Positions 52,651-60,886 of a stretch of 64,000 nucleotides of DNA are shown here, one piece after another. Source of the DNA: Candidatus Gastranaerophilales bacterium (GTDB lineage: Bacteria > Cyanobacteriota > Vampirovibrionia > Gastranaerophilales > Gastranaerophilaceae); contig CALVBT010000002.1 in NCBI GenBank assembly GCA_944325885.1, forward strand, positions 248,001 to 312,000. Reading direction: 5' to 3'. The position numbers and the translations under genes are program-made. The notes under the pieces were generated by a model that worked only from the letters and a program-made list of their open reading frames with translations, had not been told where the DNA came from and made no database searches. The first letter of the stretch is position 1; each line of letters begins with the position of its first letter.

Positions 52651-52686
52651 ATAAATACTCCTGTTTGATGATTAAATTTAGTAAAC

Positions 52687-52718
52687 AAAAGGGAACTCAA
52701 ATATATTAAGTCCCCTTT
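52687..52718 (-). terminator. Terminator after pnp
   Basis: AAAAGGGAACT pairs with AGTCCCCTTT (one mismatch) around an 11-nt AT loop. On the minus strand it lies 13 bp past the pnp stop and runs into TTTTGTTT. Confidence 0.82.
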
Positions 52719-52731
52719 GGTAGTTTAAGAA

Positions 52732-54861
52732 TTATACAGATGCTTTTTCTTCTTCTGTAACGCCTTTTACAGTAAGATTTACTCTGCCTTTGTCATCAAT
52801 TTTGATAACTTTTACAACGACTTCATCACCGATTTTCAGGTGAGGTTCTATACTTTCAATTCTTTCGTTGCAGACTTGAGAAATATGAACCATTCCGTCT
52901 TTTCCAGGTGCGAGTTCTACAAAGGCACCGATAGGAATGATTCTTACTACTTTACCCTTTCTTACCATACCGACTTCAGGTTTGAAGGTAATTGCGTCAA
53001 TCATTCTTATAGCAATGTCAGTGCCTTCTTTGTCGTTGCTTGTGATAGTTACTGTACCATCATCTTGAATATCGATTTCTGCACCTGAGCATTCAATAAT
53101 GTGTCTGATATTTTTACCGCCAGGTCCGATAACAGCTCCGATATCTTCATTTGCAATTTTCATTGTATGAATTCTCGGTGCAAATGGTGACATTTCCTTA
53201 GCTGGTTCTGTGATTACTTCTCTCATTTTGCCCAAGATGTGTAATCTGCCTTCTTTAGCTTGGAGCAATGCTCTTCTCAAGGTTTCGTTAGAGATGCCTT
53301 TGGCTTTCATATCCATTTGAAGAGCTGTAATACCTTCATCATTACCTGTAACTTTGAAGTCCATATCGCCAAGGAAGTCTTCAATACCTTGAATATCAGT
53401 GAGTACGATATCTTCATCAGGCTCTTTGATTAAGCCCATTGCAACACCGCCAATCATGCATTTTACAGGAACCCCTGCGTTCATCAATGCCATTGATGTT
53501 GCACATGTTGAACCCATTGAAGTAGAACCGTTAGATTCAAGTACATCTGATGTTACTCTGATAGTGTAGCCAAATTCTTCCTGAGAAGGTAAAGCAGGTA
53601 CGTTTGCTCTTTCAGCAAGGTGTCCGTGTCCGACTTCACGTCTTCCGGGGCCTCTTAAAGGTTTAACTTCGCCTACTGAAAAACCAGGGAAGATATATTT
53701 GTGCATAAATGTTTTTTTAGTTTCCGGATCAACTCCGTCGAGTTCTTGAGCCATTCCCGGGCCGGCAAGAGTTGCTACAGACATAATTTGAGTCTGGCCT
53801 CTTGTAAATACGGCAGAACCGTGCGCTCTAGGAACAACGCCCACTTCGCACCAGATAGGACGAACTTCGTTGAATTTACGGCCGTCAGCTCTTACTCTTT
53901 CTTCTTTAATCATTTTTCTCATGATTTTCTTTTCAAGAGCTTTGAACTCTTCGGCAACAAAGTCGATACCTGTTTCTGCCATCATAATTTTTGCTTCGTG
54001 GTCGTCGCCGTAAGAATCAAATTCGGCTTTAACCATTTTTTTAGCTTCTTCAAGTTTTGCTTTTCTGCCTTCTCTGTCAAAGTCGTGATATGCTTCTGTA
54101 ACTTTGTCATAAGCAATATCATTAATGATTTTGGCAATTGCAGTTGTGTCATACGGATTTACGAATTCCGGTTTAACAATGCCGCAGTCGTTCATAAATT
54201 GAACCTGAAGCTCGCATTGTCTTGCAATTTCTTTTTGCGCAAATTCAACTGCATTCATAATATCGTCTTCTGTAACAAATTTTGCACCGGCTTCAACCAT
54301 GATTACAGAGTCATGAGTACCTGCAACAACTATATCAATATCAGATTTTGCCGCATCTGCATATGACGGATTTGCAATAAATTGTCCGTCGATACGGCCT
54401 ACTCTGACAGCACCGATAGGTCCTTCAAAAGGAGCTTCTGTCAGCATAAGAGAAGCTGAAGCACCGAGCATAGCCAGTGTGTCAGGTTGATTTTCATGGT
54501 CAAGGCTGATTAACTGTGCAACGATTTGTACATCGTTTCTGTAACCTTTAGGGAATAAAGGTCTTATTGGTCTGTCTATTAATCTTGAAATCAAAATTGC
54601 TTTATCAGAAGCTTTACCCTCACTTCTGTTATAACCGCCGGGGATTCTGCCAACAGCGGACATTCTTTCTTCATAATCTATTAACAACGGGAAAAAATCT
54701 ATCCCGACTCTAGGTTCTGGGCTTACAACAGCATGAACCAACAACATTGTGTCGCCGCAACGGACAACTACCGAACCACTCGCTGATTTGGCATACTTTC
54801 CTGTTTCGATAGAAACTACTTTGTTTCCTACAGGAATTTCAATTCTTTTAACATCTACCAT
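52732..54861 (-). CDS. pnp: Polyribonucleotide nucleotidyltransferase
   Basis: A 709-residue PNPase, a phosphorolytic 3'-5' exoribonuclease and core of RNA decay. Two RNase PH domains (motifs FPLLIDYEERMSAVGRIPGG, SRLIDRPIRPLFPKG, and in the second GPGRREVGHGHLAERA, TSDVLESNGSTSMGSTCA, shortened) are followed by a KH domain (IGAVIGPGGKNIRHI) and an S1 domain (RKGKVVRIIPIGAFVELAPG, KDGMVHISQV). Length is standard. It is monocistronic, with a terminator. AAAGGAAA precedes the ATG. Confidence 0.98.
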   Translation of the reverse strand: MVDVKRIEIPVGNKVVSIETGKYAKSASGSVVVRCGDTMLLVHAVVSPEPRVGIDFFPLLIDYEERMSAVGRIPGGYNRSEGKASDKAILISRLIDRPIRPLFPKGYRNDVQIVAQLISLDHENQPDTLAMLGASASLMLTEAPFEGPIGAVRVGRIDGQFIANPSYADAAKSDIDIVVAGTHDSVIMVEAGAKFVTEDDIMNAVEFAQKEIARQCELQVQFMNDCGIVKPEFVNPYDTTAIAKIINDIAYDKVTEAYHDFDREGRKAKLEEAKKMVKAEFDSYGDDHEAKIMMAETGIDFVAEEFKALEKKIMRKMIKEERVRADGRKFNEVRPIWCEVGVVPRAHGSAVFTRGQTQIMSVATLAGPGMAQELDGVDPETKKTFMHKYIFPGFSVGEVKPLRGPGRREVGHGHLAERANVPALPSQEEFGYTIRVTSDVLESNGSTSMGSTCATSMALMNAGVPVKCMIGGVAMGLIKEPDEDIVLTDIQGIEDFLGDMDFKVTGNDEGITALQMDMKAKGISNETLRRALLQAKEGRLHILGKMREVITEPAKEMSPFAPRIHTMKIANEDIGAVIGPGGKNIRHIIECSGAEIDIQDDGTVTITSNDKEGTDIAIRMIDAITFKPEVGMVRKGKVVRIIPIGAFVELAPGKDGMVHISQVCNERIESIEPHLKIGDEVVVKVIKIDDKGRVNLTVKGVTEEEKASV

Positions 54862-54946
54862 GTTTTTTTCCTTTTTCTTTTCTACTTCTGCACTTTTACT
54901 GTGTTCTTTTAAAGTATATATGAAACATGGCTTGCAAACAAATAAA

Positions 54947-55831
54947 TTAAGTTTCTATAACGTTTTTTCTGATTTTTCTTCTTTTTATAAATTTTCTTAT
55001 TATTTTACCGATGGACTGTTTCTGTCTTACTATTGTTACCGCTGCGTTTGCACCGCCAATCCACCATGCAAGACAACAAAAAGTCGATTCATAAGGCAGT
55101 ATCATTTCTTTACATTTAGACATAATAAACAAATCCGCAACAGCATCGGTCATGAGTTTGCAATCTTTGTGCGGAAGCGTAATGATTCTGTCTTTATATC
55201 TGTCGACAAAGGGTTTTATTGTATCTGGATTTCTGTAAGAAACAAAAAATACTGTGTCTTTTGGATACTTGTCCATTGCTTTGAAATATTTTTTTATTTC
55301 AATATTTCTGTTGTTTACCTTTAATTCTTTCCAGTTTGTGTCGTTTGTCATGTAAACAGCGACAGCGTTTTCTGGTAAAGTTACATCTTCTATCCTCTTT
55401 GCTACTGCATCTGAAGGTTGAAGCCTTTTAAAATAAGGCCTGTATATATCTTTTATGTTTTCAGGAATTCTGTTGTACTCAAGGTCAATTCCGTAGCCGT
55501 GCGGCGGGTCAAGATATTCTTTTTGGAAAAATTGAGGCAATCCGTCGTTTTTGTCTATATACAATCTCCATCCTTCTGTAAAACACAGAGGAGCCGGTAA
55601 ATTTATGTTGCGTTCTTTTATTATTTCGTTGTTTTCTGTAACAGGATAGTCCCAGTCAAATTTAAACAGGTCAAAAAATTTCATTGTGACCCAGCCCTCT
55701 GCCGGCCAGTAGAGTGTAAAGTCTTGCGGTTTAAATATTCTAAGGCAGGAGAATAAAAACATTATTCTGTTGCCTATACCCATATCTTTTGCCAGTACAA
55801 CTGCTTTTTTTGAGTTTTCTATATCTGCCAC
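54947..55831 (-). CDS. NodZ/fucosyltransferase-like glycosyltransferase
   Basis: A 294-residue protein with GIGNRIMFLFSCLRIF near the start and, near the end, DAVADLFIMSKCKEMILPYESTF followed by CCLAWWIGG. This combination (GxGNR at the N-terminus, then an (A/V)DLxxxS.C......S.F...A.W.G pattern) resembles GT-B fucosyltransferases of the GT23/NodZ group, but overall similarity cannot be tested here. No signal peptide is present and the C-terminus is basic (KFIKRRKIRKN), suggesting membrane association. The start is GTG with AAGGA upstream. No other sugar-pathway gene adjoins it. Confidence 0.55.
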   Translation of the reverse strand: MADIENSKKAVVLAKDMGIGNRIMFLFSCLRIFKPQDFTLYWPAEGWVTMKFFDLFKFDWDYPVTENNEIIKERNINLPAPLCFTEGWRLYIDKNDGLPQFFQKEYLDPPHGYGIDLEYNRIPENIKDIYRPYFKRLQPSDAVAKRIEDVTLPENAVAVYMTNDTNWKELKVNNRNIEIKKYFKAMDKYPKDTVFFVSYRNPDTIKPFVDRYKDRIITLPHKDCKLMTDAVADLFIMSKCKEMILPYESTFCCLAWWIGGANAAVTIVRQKQSIGKIIRKFIKRRKIRKNVIET

Positions 55832-55863
55832 AATCTATCCTTTTTTTCTCCATATTGTATACA

Positions 55864-55893
55864 AAAAAGCGGACTGTGACCAGCCCGCTTTTT
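55864..55893 (-). terminator. Terminator after rpmA
   Basis: 13-bp stem AAAAAGCGG-A-CTG / CAG-C-CCGCTTTTT with loop TGAC (one A-C mismatch), 17 bp past the rpmA stop on the minus strand. Confidence 0.9.
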
Positions 55894-55909
55894 CTTTGAA
55901 AAAAAATAA

Positions 55910-56164
55910 TTAAACAGCGTATACGCTAACTTGTTTTCTATCTCTTCTGTAAGATTCGAATTGAACTTTTCCGTCAATAAGTGCAAATAATGTGTCATCT
56001 TTACCAATGCCAACATTGTTACCCGGATGGAATTTAGTTCCTCTTTGACGAACAATAATATTGCCGGCAAGAACTTGTTCACCACCGAATTTTTTTACAC
56101 CTAATCGCTTACTTTCGCTGTCACGACCGTTTTTTGATGAGCCTACGCCCTTCTTATGTGCCAT
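55910..56164 (-). CDS. rpmA: 50S ribosomal protein L27
   Basis: An 84-residue L27, near the peptidyl transferase centre. It starts [20 protein letters not shown] and contains [19 protein letters not shown]. The N-terminal Ala-His after the Met is the direct mature start, without the cleaved leader seen in Firmicutes. AAGGAG precedes the ATG. Co-transcribed with rplU, 51 bp upstream. Confidence 0.98.
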   Translation of the reverse strand: MAHKKGVGSSKNGRDSESKRLGVKKFGGEQVLAGNIIVRQRGTKFHPGNNVGIGKDDTLFALIDGKVQFESYRRDRKQVSVYAV

Positions 56165-56215
56165 TTTTATATCTCCTTGTTAATTAAAATAATCTCTTTT
56201 CCGGTTATTTTAAGC

Positions 56216-56575
56216 TTATGCTTCTTCTGCCGGAGCTTCTGCAGAAGCTTTAGATTTTGCAGCTGTAGTTCTTATTTTTGTAACCATTACTCTTGTGAAG
56301 AATTGTCTGTGACCTTGTTTTCTTCTGTAGCCTTTTTTAGCTCTTTGTTTGAAAACAATAACTTTTTTGTCTTTGTCATGTTTTACGATTTTGCCTTCAA
56401 CAGAAGCTTTGTCTACATAAGGTGCGCCAACTTTAGATTTTGCACCGTTAACGAGCATAACAACTTTGTCAAAAACAACTTTGTCATTTTCTTCACCATC
56501 GATAAGCTCGATGTCTACGTAGCGGCCTTCTTCCAATTTGTACTGTTTTCCGCCTGTTTCAACTATTGCGTACAT
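56216..56575 (-). CDS. rplU: 50S ribosomal protein L21
   Basis: A 119-residue L21 with [20 protein letters not shown] at the start and [20 protein letters not shown] plus a short Ala/Glu-rich tail ([12 protein letters not shown]) longer than in E. coli. It binds 23S rRNA early in assembly. AAAGGAAT precedes the ATG. It opens the rplU-rpmA unit, with a hairpin leader upstream. Confidence 0.97.
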   Translation of the reverse strand: MYAIVETGGKQYKLEEGRYVDIELIDGEENDKVVFDKVVMLVNGAKSKVGAPYVDKASVEGKIVKHDKDKKVIVFKQRAKKGYRRKQGHRQFFTRVMVTKIRTTAAKSKASAEAPAEEA

Positions 56576-56598
56576 TTCTTATTCCTTTCATTTGAGGG

Positions 56599-56631
56599 GT
56601 CGCAGCCGATTTTATGGCATTTTGTGGCGAC
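56599..56631 (-). promoter_or_regulatory. Hairpin in the rplU leader
   Basis: Nested stem on the minus strand: GTCGC / GCGAC outside and GCC / GGC inside, 24 bases before the rplU ATG. Position and structure suggest a ribosomal-protein leader, but I cannot match it to a known L21 leader. Confidence 0.35.
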
Positions 56632-56766
56632 TTTCCTATCTAACATTCGTATAAATCAGTGTAACAAGCACATATCCCTCTGTCAACACTGGATGTAAAG
56701 GTTTTGTCACAAATAAAAATAAACCCGTCTGTTTCTCTCAGGCGGGTAAATAGCTGGATCGTGTCT

Positions 56767-56822
56767 GGGTAATTAAATGTTAATATTATATTACCCGTTG
56801 AAATTTTTCCGTATATTACCCG
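56767..56822. repeat. Repeated ATTACCCG elements upstream of rplU
   Basis: ATATTACCCG occurs at 56788-56797 and again at 56813-56822 (25 bp apart), with the inverted GGGTAAT at 56767-56773. The stretch also has an ACCCGTCTG/CAGGCGGGT hairpin nearby at 56723-56747, which may end the upstream TPR gene's transcript. Function unknown. Confidence 0.35.
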
Positions 56823-56833
56823 ACTGTCTATTT

Positions 56834-57904
56834 TTATTTAGACATCAATTTATTATACATTTCAAGAGCTTCTTTTGCTTTTTCTGTTTTTTTGAGCATT
56901 TTATTGGCATAAGCAAGATTGTAATAAAAAGCAGGTTCATCAGGGTTTGATTTTATAGCAAGCCCGAATTCATATCTCGCATTGTACCAGCTTCCGTTTT
57001 TCAGGTAGCAGCAGCCCTTGTTGTAATAAGCATAGGCATAATCTTTTTTTATTCTCAAAACTTTTCTGTACTCTGCAAGAGCCATATTGATTTTGTTGTC
57101 TGCAAAGTAGATATTGCCGAGATTGTAGTGTGCTTTGTAGTTTTTGTCGTCTGCCTGTATGGCTTTTTTTAGATAAAAGACGGCATCTATGTCTTTTCCG
57201 TTGTCCTGAGCTATATTAGCAAGAAATAACCAGTCATCGGATATTTTTTCAGCATCAGGTATCTGGTTGAACAGCTTTTTGCTCTCTTCAAGTTTATTTG
57301 AATTGTACAAAAATTTTGCCTGTTCTCTCATATCGTTTATTGCGGCAATTTTGTCAGGAGTCTTTTTTGTCTCTGCTGTCTGTTGTGTTTGCTGCTTTGT
57401 TTCCGTGAAAATAGGCTTTGGCTGTGATACAGGAGCTGTTTTTACTTCTTTAGTGTCTTGTTTTAACGTTGTTTCTTTTTCTTTTGAAATTGTTTGTTGG
57501 TCTTTCTTCGCAGTTCCGTTTTGGTTTGCTGTTTTGGTTTGAACCGGTGAGCTTTTAGGCTTTAGTTCTGTTTTCGGAGTTTCTTTTTTTACGGGTTGTT
57601 GTTCCGGTTTATTTGCTTTTTGCTCAACCTTTTTTTCCACCTTTTGCTCTATCTTTTGATTCGGTGCGGCTGTTTGTTTTGTTTCTGTTGTATTTTTCTT
57701 TATATTTGCAGCAGGTTCCTGTATTTTTTCTTCTTCTTTTGGTTTAAAACTTTCAAATTTTTTTAATATATTTTTAGTAAAGTTATGTTCTTGTTTTTTT
57801 GCAGGCTGCTGCGGAACAGGCACCGGTACAGGCTGTGCAGCGGCTGTGTTGCTTACAAAACTCAAAACTGAAAGTATCAATAATGTATTCAGGTGCTTTT
57901 TCAT
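56834..57904 (-). CDS. Secreted TPR protein with low-complexity linker
   Basis: A 356-residue protein: signal peptide (MKKHLNTLLILSVLSFVSN, cleaved near AAA), a long Lys/Gln/Pro/Thr-rich disordered linker (about residues 25-185) and three or more C-terminal tetratricopeptide repeats (YKAHYNLGNIYFADNKINMA, YAYYNKGCCYLKNGSWYNA, PAFYYNLAYANKMLKKTEKA). The layout resembles envelope-associated TPR proteins that reach through the periplasm. The ATG at 57904 is chosen over a TTG at 57922, which lies in the -10 region; a leaderless start is proposed. Confidence 0.85.
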   Translation of the reverse strand: MKKHLNTLLILSVLSFVSNTAAAQPVPVPVPQQPAKKQEHNFTKNILKKFESFKPKEEEKIQEPAANIKKNTTETKQTAAPNQKIEQKVEKKVEQKANKPEQQPVKKETPKTELKPKSSPVQTKTANQNGTAKKDQQTISKEKETTLKQDTKEVKTAPVSQPKPIFTETKQQTQQTAETKKTPDKIAAINDMREQAKFLYNSNKLEESKKLFNQIPDAEKISDDWLFLANIAQDNGKDIDAVFYLKKAIQADDKNYKAHYNLGNIYFADNKINMALAEYRKVLRIKKDYAYAYYNKGCCYLKNGSWYNARYEFGLAIKSNPDEPAFYYNLAYANKMLKKTEKAKEALEMYNKLMSK

Positions 57905-57910
57905 AGCAAG

Positions 57911-57939
57911 ATTATAATTCAACGTATTTAAATTAACAA
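57911..57939 (-). promoter_or_regulatory. Promoter of the secreted TPR gene, possibly leaderless
   Basis: On the minus strand: -35 TTGTTA (57939-57934), 17-bp spacer, consensus -10 TATAAT (57916-57911), then CTTGCT and the ATG at 57904. No Shine-Dalgarno sequence. Confidence 0.6.
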
Positions 57940-58063
57940 ATATGCTTTTTTACGCAGTATTTTTTTGTAAATAAATATTACAATTTTCCTTTGACTTTGA
58001 TTTTATTTTTCTTAAATTGTTTTTATAAATATATACGGTTTTAGTAACATAAGAAGAGTTTTT

Positions 58064-58237
58064 ATGAAAAGAAACAACAATGACGATTTAGTAATTTTAG
58101 TTGAATCAAATTTAACACTGTTTGATTTGAAACTCAAAGCTGCACAGATAAAAAACGGCTATCTGATTAAAAACACGCTGAACAGGCTTGTTAACTTTGT
58201 AGACGGGAGTAACGGTTTAAGATTTAGCAATCCATAG
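58064..58237 (+). CDS. Possible small protein (57 aa)
   Basis: A 57-residue frame starting MKRNNNDDLVILVESN, then LFDLKLKAAQIKNGYLIKN and ending LRFSNP. AAGAAG precedes the ATG, and TTGACT at 57991-57996 could be a -35 element. Its last 21 bp overlap the convergent hisH end. Helical with a hydrophobic start. No family recognised; it may be spurious. Confidence 0.4.
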   Translation: MKRNNNDDLVILVESNLTLFDLKLKAAQIKNGYLIKNTLNRLVNFVDGSNGLRFSNP

Positions 58238-58813
58238 TTTGAAGAAATTCAAACCGGCTGTAGAACTTTTTTCAGGATGAAACTGCACTGCAGTCAGATT
58301 CTGCTTTTGGATTGAGGCACAAAAGTCTATATTGTAATTTGCAGTAGACGCAATAATATCAGCGTCTTTTGGCACTACATAAAACGAATTTACAAAATAA
58401 TAAAAAGTGTCATCTAAAAAGTCATTATTTTTTGTTGTTTTTATTTTATTCCAGCCTATTTGAGGGACTTTGCCTTCTGTAAATTTTTTCACTTCGCCGT
58501 TTAGAATCCCAAGACCTTCAATCTCGGGAGCTTCTTCGCTTTTTTCAAAAAGTATTTGCAGACCCAGGCATATTCCAAGAAAGGGCTTCCCGTTTTGTAT
58601 GGCTGTTTTTATCGGTTCAATTAGATTTTTTTTATCAAGATTTTCTATTGCCTGTTTAAAGTGGCCCTGCCCGGGAAAGATTATTTTGTCAGCATTTTTT
58701 ATATCTTCTGCTTTAGACGAAATCAAAAAGTCTTCATCAAGGTATTTGAGCATATTTGCAATGCTTTTTAAATTCCCTGCATCGTAGTCTACTATTACTG
58801 TTTTTTTGCCCAT
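58217..58813 (-). CDS. hisH: Imidazole glycerol phosphate synthase, glutaminase subunit
   Basis: A 198-residue class I glutamine amidotransferase feeding ammonia to HisF in histidine synthesis. It has VIVDYDAGNLKSI, FPGQGHF, the nucleophile Cys82 in GICLGLQILF and the His-Glu pair in VQFHPEKSS. The start is 2 bp after the dapL-like stop. No hisF or other his gene adjoins it, so the histidine pathway is dispersed in this genome. Confidence 0.95.
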   Translation of the reverse strand: MGKKTVIVDYDAGNLKSIANMLKYLDEDFLISSKAEDIKNADKIIFPGQGHFKQAIENLDKKNLIEPIKTAIQNGKPFLGICLGLQILFEKSEEAPEIEGLGILNGEVKKFTEGKVPQIGWNKIKTTKNNDFLDDTFYYFVNSFYVVPKDADIIASTANYNIDFCASIQKQNLTAVQFHPEKSSTAGLNFFKLWIAKS

Positions 58814-58815
58814 AA

Positions 58816-60057
58816 TTAAAAGTGAAAACCGTCCTTTTTCATTCTGTCTATGACTTCTTGCAGATGTTCATCGGTAGATACGGCAGAGAGCCTAAAGTAG
58901 CCTTCTCCGTTATTTCCGAATGCACTGCCTGGAACAACGACTATACCTGATGTTTTTAACAAATCCTGTGTAAATTCCTGCGATGTTTTGTATCTTGGCG
59001 GGATTGGCAGCCAGATATAAAAAGTTGCATCAGGAATGTCCTCATCTTTTATCTCCCAGCCGAGTTCTCTAAAACCTTTAACCACAATATTTTGTTTGTT
59101 TTTAAAGTTTAAGTTTGCCTGTTTTATGTAATCATCGCCCTCTTTTGAGTTGATTATTTCTGCAGCACATTTTTGAAGTGCCTTAAACAGCCCTGTGTCA
59201 ATTGTTGATTTTAATCTGCCGAAAGCATTGATTGCATCGGCATTTCCGCATACCCAGCCAAGACGGAAGCCCGTCATTGAATAGGGCTTAGAAAAACTGT
59301 AAAATTCTACGGCAATGTCCTTTGCTCCTTCGATTTCCAGCACGCTGTGCGGACGTTTGTTTTCTTCAAAATATATGTCACAGTATGCAGCATCGCTGAT
59401 AAGCCAGATTTGTTTTTCTTTGCAAAAATCAACAATGTGTTTTAAGTATTCAAGACTGCAAGTTGCACCGAGCGGGTTAGACGGATAATTTATTATCATT
59501 GCTTTTACTTTATTTGTATTTATACCGTCATTTTGCAGCTGCTGCCAGACTTTGTTCATATCCGGCATATATTTGTTTTCTTTGTTTAACGGTATGCCGC
59601 AGCTTTTACCGCCGTTTGTTTTAATTATCTGTGTATATGAAGCATATCCCGGATCCGGAACAAGTATTATATCTTTTTCGCTATCTGTTGTTGTCGGGTT
59701 TATTAAAGCTCTGATAAAGTTTGCCAGCCCCTCTTTTGAACCAATGAGAGAAAATATTTCTGTTTTTGTATCAAGTTCTACCCCAAAGCGGTTTTTCATT
59801 CTTTTTGCAATAGCTTCTAAGTAAAAATTTTCTCCTTTTGGAGTTGAATATGTATGAATTTGAGGTATTTTTAACGCTTCAATAAGTTTTTGATAAACAA
59901 GTTCAGGCGGCGGAGCTACAGGTGCGCCCATAGCCAGTGCGATAGGACTGCGGCCTTTTGCTTCCAGCTCTGGTGTCAGTCTGGCTGTTTCTTGTTTTAT
60001 CTGGAACATTATATATGTTTCAATGGATTTTACATATTCGTTAAAAAGTTCTTTCAT
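58816..60057 (-). CDS. dapL: Class I/II aminotransferase, LL-diaminopimelate aminotransferase-like
   Basis: A 413-residue PLP aminotransferase with the PLP Lys in SFSKPYSMTGFRLGW, NYPSNPLGATCS, SDAAYCDIYFEE and PGSAFGNNGEGYFRLS. Size and motifs fit DapL, which converts tetrahydrodipicolinate directly to LL-DAP and is the route used by cyanobacteria and Chlamydiae; other aspartate-type enzymes are possible. The frame extends 26 codons upstream into folE2, but the ATG at 60057 (1 bp after the folE2 stop) starts the conserved region. Flanked by folE2 and hisH in one unit. lysC lies at 35 kb. Confidence 0.85.
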   Translation of the reverse strand: MKELFNEYVKSIETYIMFQIKQETARLTPELEAKGRSPIALAMGAPVAPPPELVYQKLIEALKIPQIHTYSTPKGENFYLEAIAKRMKNRFGVELDTKTEIFSLIGSKEGLANFIRALINPTTTDSEKDIILVPDPGYASYTQIIKTNGGKSCGIPLNKENKYMPDMNKVWQQLQNDGINTNKVKAMIINYPSNPLGATCSLEYLKHIVDFCKEKQIWLISDAAYCDIYFEENKRPHSVLEIEGAKDIAVEFYSFSKPYSMTGFRLGWVCGNADAINAFGRLKSTIDTGLFKALQKCAAEIINSKEGDDYIKQANLNFKNKQNIVVKGFRELGWEIKDEDIPDATFYIWLPIPPRYKTSQEFTQDLLKTSGIVVVPGSAFGNNGEGYFRLSAVSTDEHLQEVIDRMKKDGFHF

Positions 60058-60058
60058 T

Positions 60059-60868
60059 TTATTTTTTTGACTCCAATTGGTATGCCCAGGCACTATGGTT
60101 GTGAATGCTTTCAAGTGATTCCACTTCGGCTTCAAAGTAGTTTATTCTTTTGTCTTCTCTAAACATTAAGACAACATCTCTTAACACGTCTTCTACAAAT
60201 TTCGGGTTGTCATAGGCGTGTTCAGTCACGTATTTTTCGTCTTCTCTTTTTAACAAAGGATAAACTTCGCATGATGCTTTCTTTTCAATCTGTGAAATCA
60301 AGTCTTCGAGCCATATATGCTCGTTTTCGTCATAACTTATTAAGACTTTTATAAGCGCACGCTGGTTGTGAGCAGAGTAGTCCGAGATTTCTTTTGAACA
60401 CGGACACAGAGTAGTCACAGGCACTTTTGCCCCGAGGAAAAATTTGTAATTGTTTTCGTCCAGCTTTCCTTCAAAACTGCAATCATAAGCCATTAGTGAT
60501 TTTTGCAGTGAAACAGGTGCTGTTTTTTCTATAAAGTATTTAAAATTGAATTTAACCTGTGCGCTGTGTGCGCCGAGTTTTTGCTGTATAGCTTCCAAAC
60601 ACCCTTTTATGTCAACGCCGAGAAGCTCTTTTTCTCTCCATTCGTTCAATATTTCCATAAAACGTGACATGTGTGTGCCTTTGAAGTTTGAATCAAGAGA
60701 AGCACAAATCTGTGCAGTTGCATAAACTACCTGATTTTCCTGTCCTTTTCTTTGAATAATCAACGGCACATCTACATTTTTTATGCCGACTTTTTGGATA
60801 TCAATACCCCTCTCATCCAAAAGGTTTTGTACATCTCTGAGAGGCACGTCTTTTATATGGCTTTTCAT
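60059..60868 (-). CDS. folE2: GTP cyclohydrolase FolE2 (type IB)
   Basis: A 269-residue GTP cyclohydrolase IB, forming 7,8-dihydroneopterin triphosphate, the entry to folate and to preQ0/queuosine. It has VPLRDVQNLLDERGIDI, KGTHMSRFMEIL, the catalytic Cys in TTLCPCSKEISDYSAHNQR (shortened), CEVYPLLKREDEKYVTEHAYDNPKF and NHSAWAYQ. FolE2 works with Mn2+ or other metals instead of strict Zn2+, and in some bacteria is used under zinc limitation; no Zur site was identified here. AAGGAAC precedes the ATG. It opens the folE2-dapL-hisH unit. queF, encoding a later queuosine step, lies at 20 kb. Confidence 0.95.
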   Translation of the reverse strand: MKSHIKDVPLRDVQNLLDERGIDIQKVGIKNVDVPLIIQRKGQENQVVYATAQICASLDSNFKGTHMSRFMEILNEWREKELLGVDIKGCLEAIQQKLGAHSAQVKFNFKYFIEKTAPVSLQKSLMAYDCSFEGKLDENNYKFFLGAKVPVTTLCPCSKEISDYSAHNQRALIKVLISYDENEHIWLEDLISQIEKKASCEVYPLLKREDEKYVTEHAYDNPKFVEDVLRDVVLMFREDKRINYFEAEVESLESIHNHSAWAYQLESKK

Positions 60869-60886
60869 ATTGTTCCTTAAGTAAAA

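Noticed and set aside
53701-54366. A 221-codon open frame on the plus strand inside pnp
   Set aside because: Its translation is Cys/Phe/His-rich and low in normal composition, the sign of an antisense shadow of pnp; the minus strand encodes the full PNPase.
56156-56698. A 180-codon plus-strand frame across rplU and its leader
   Set aside because: Phe/Cys/Ser-rich translation mirrors the L21 coding strand; no ribosome-binding site. The minus-strand rplU is certain.
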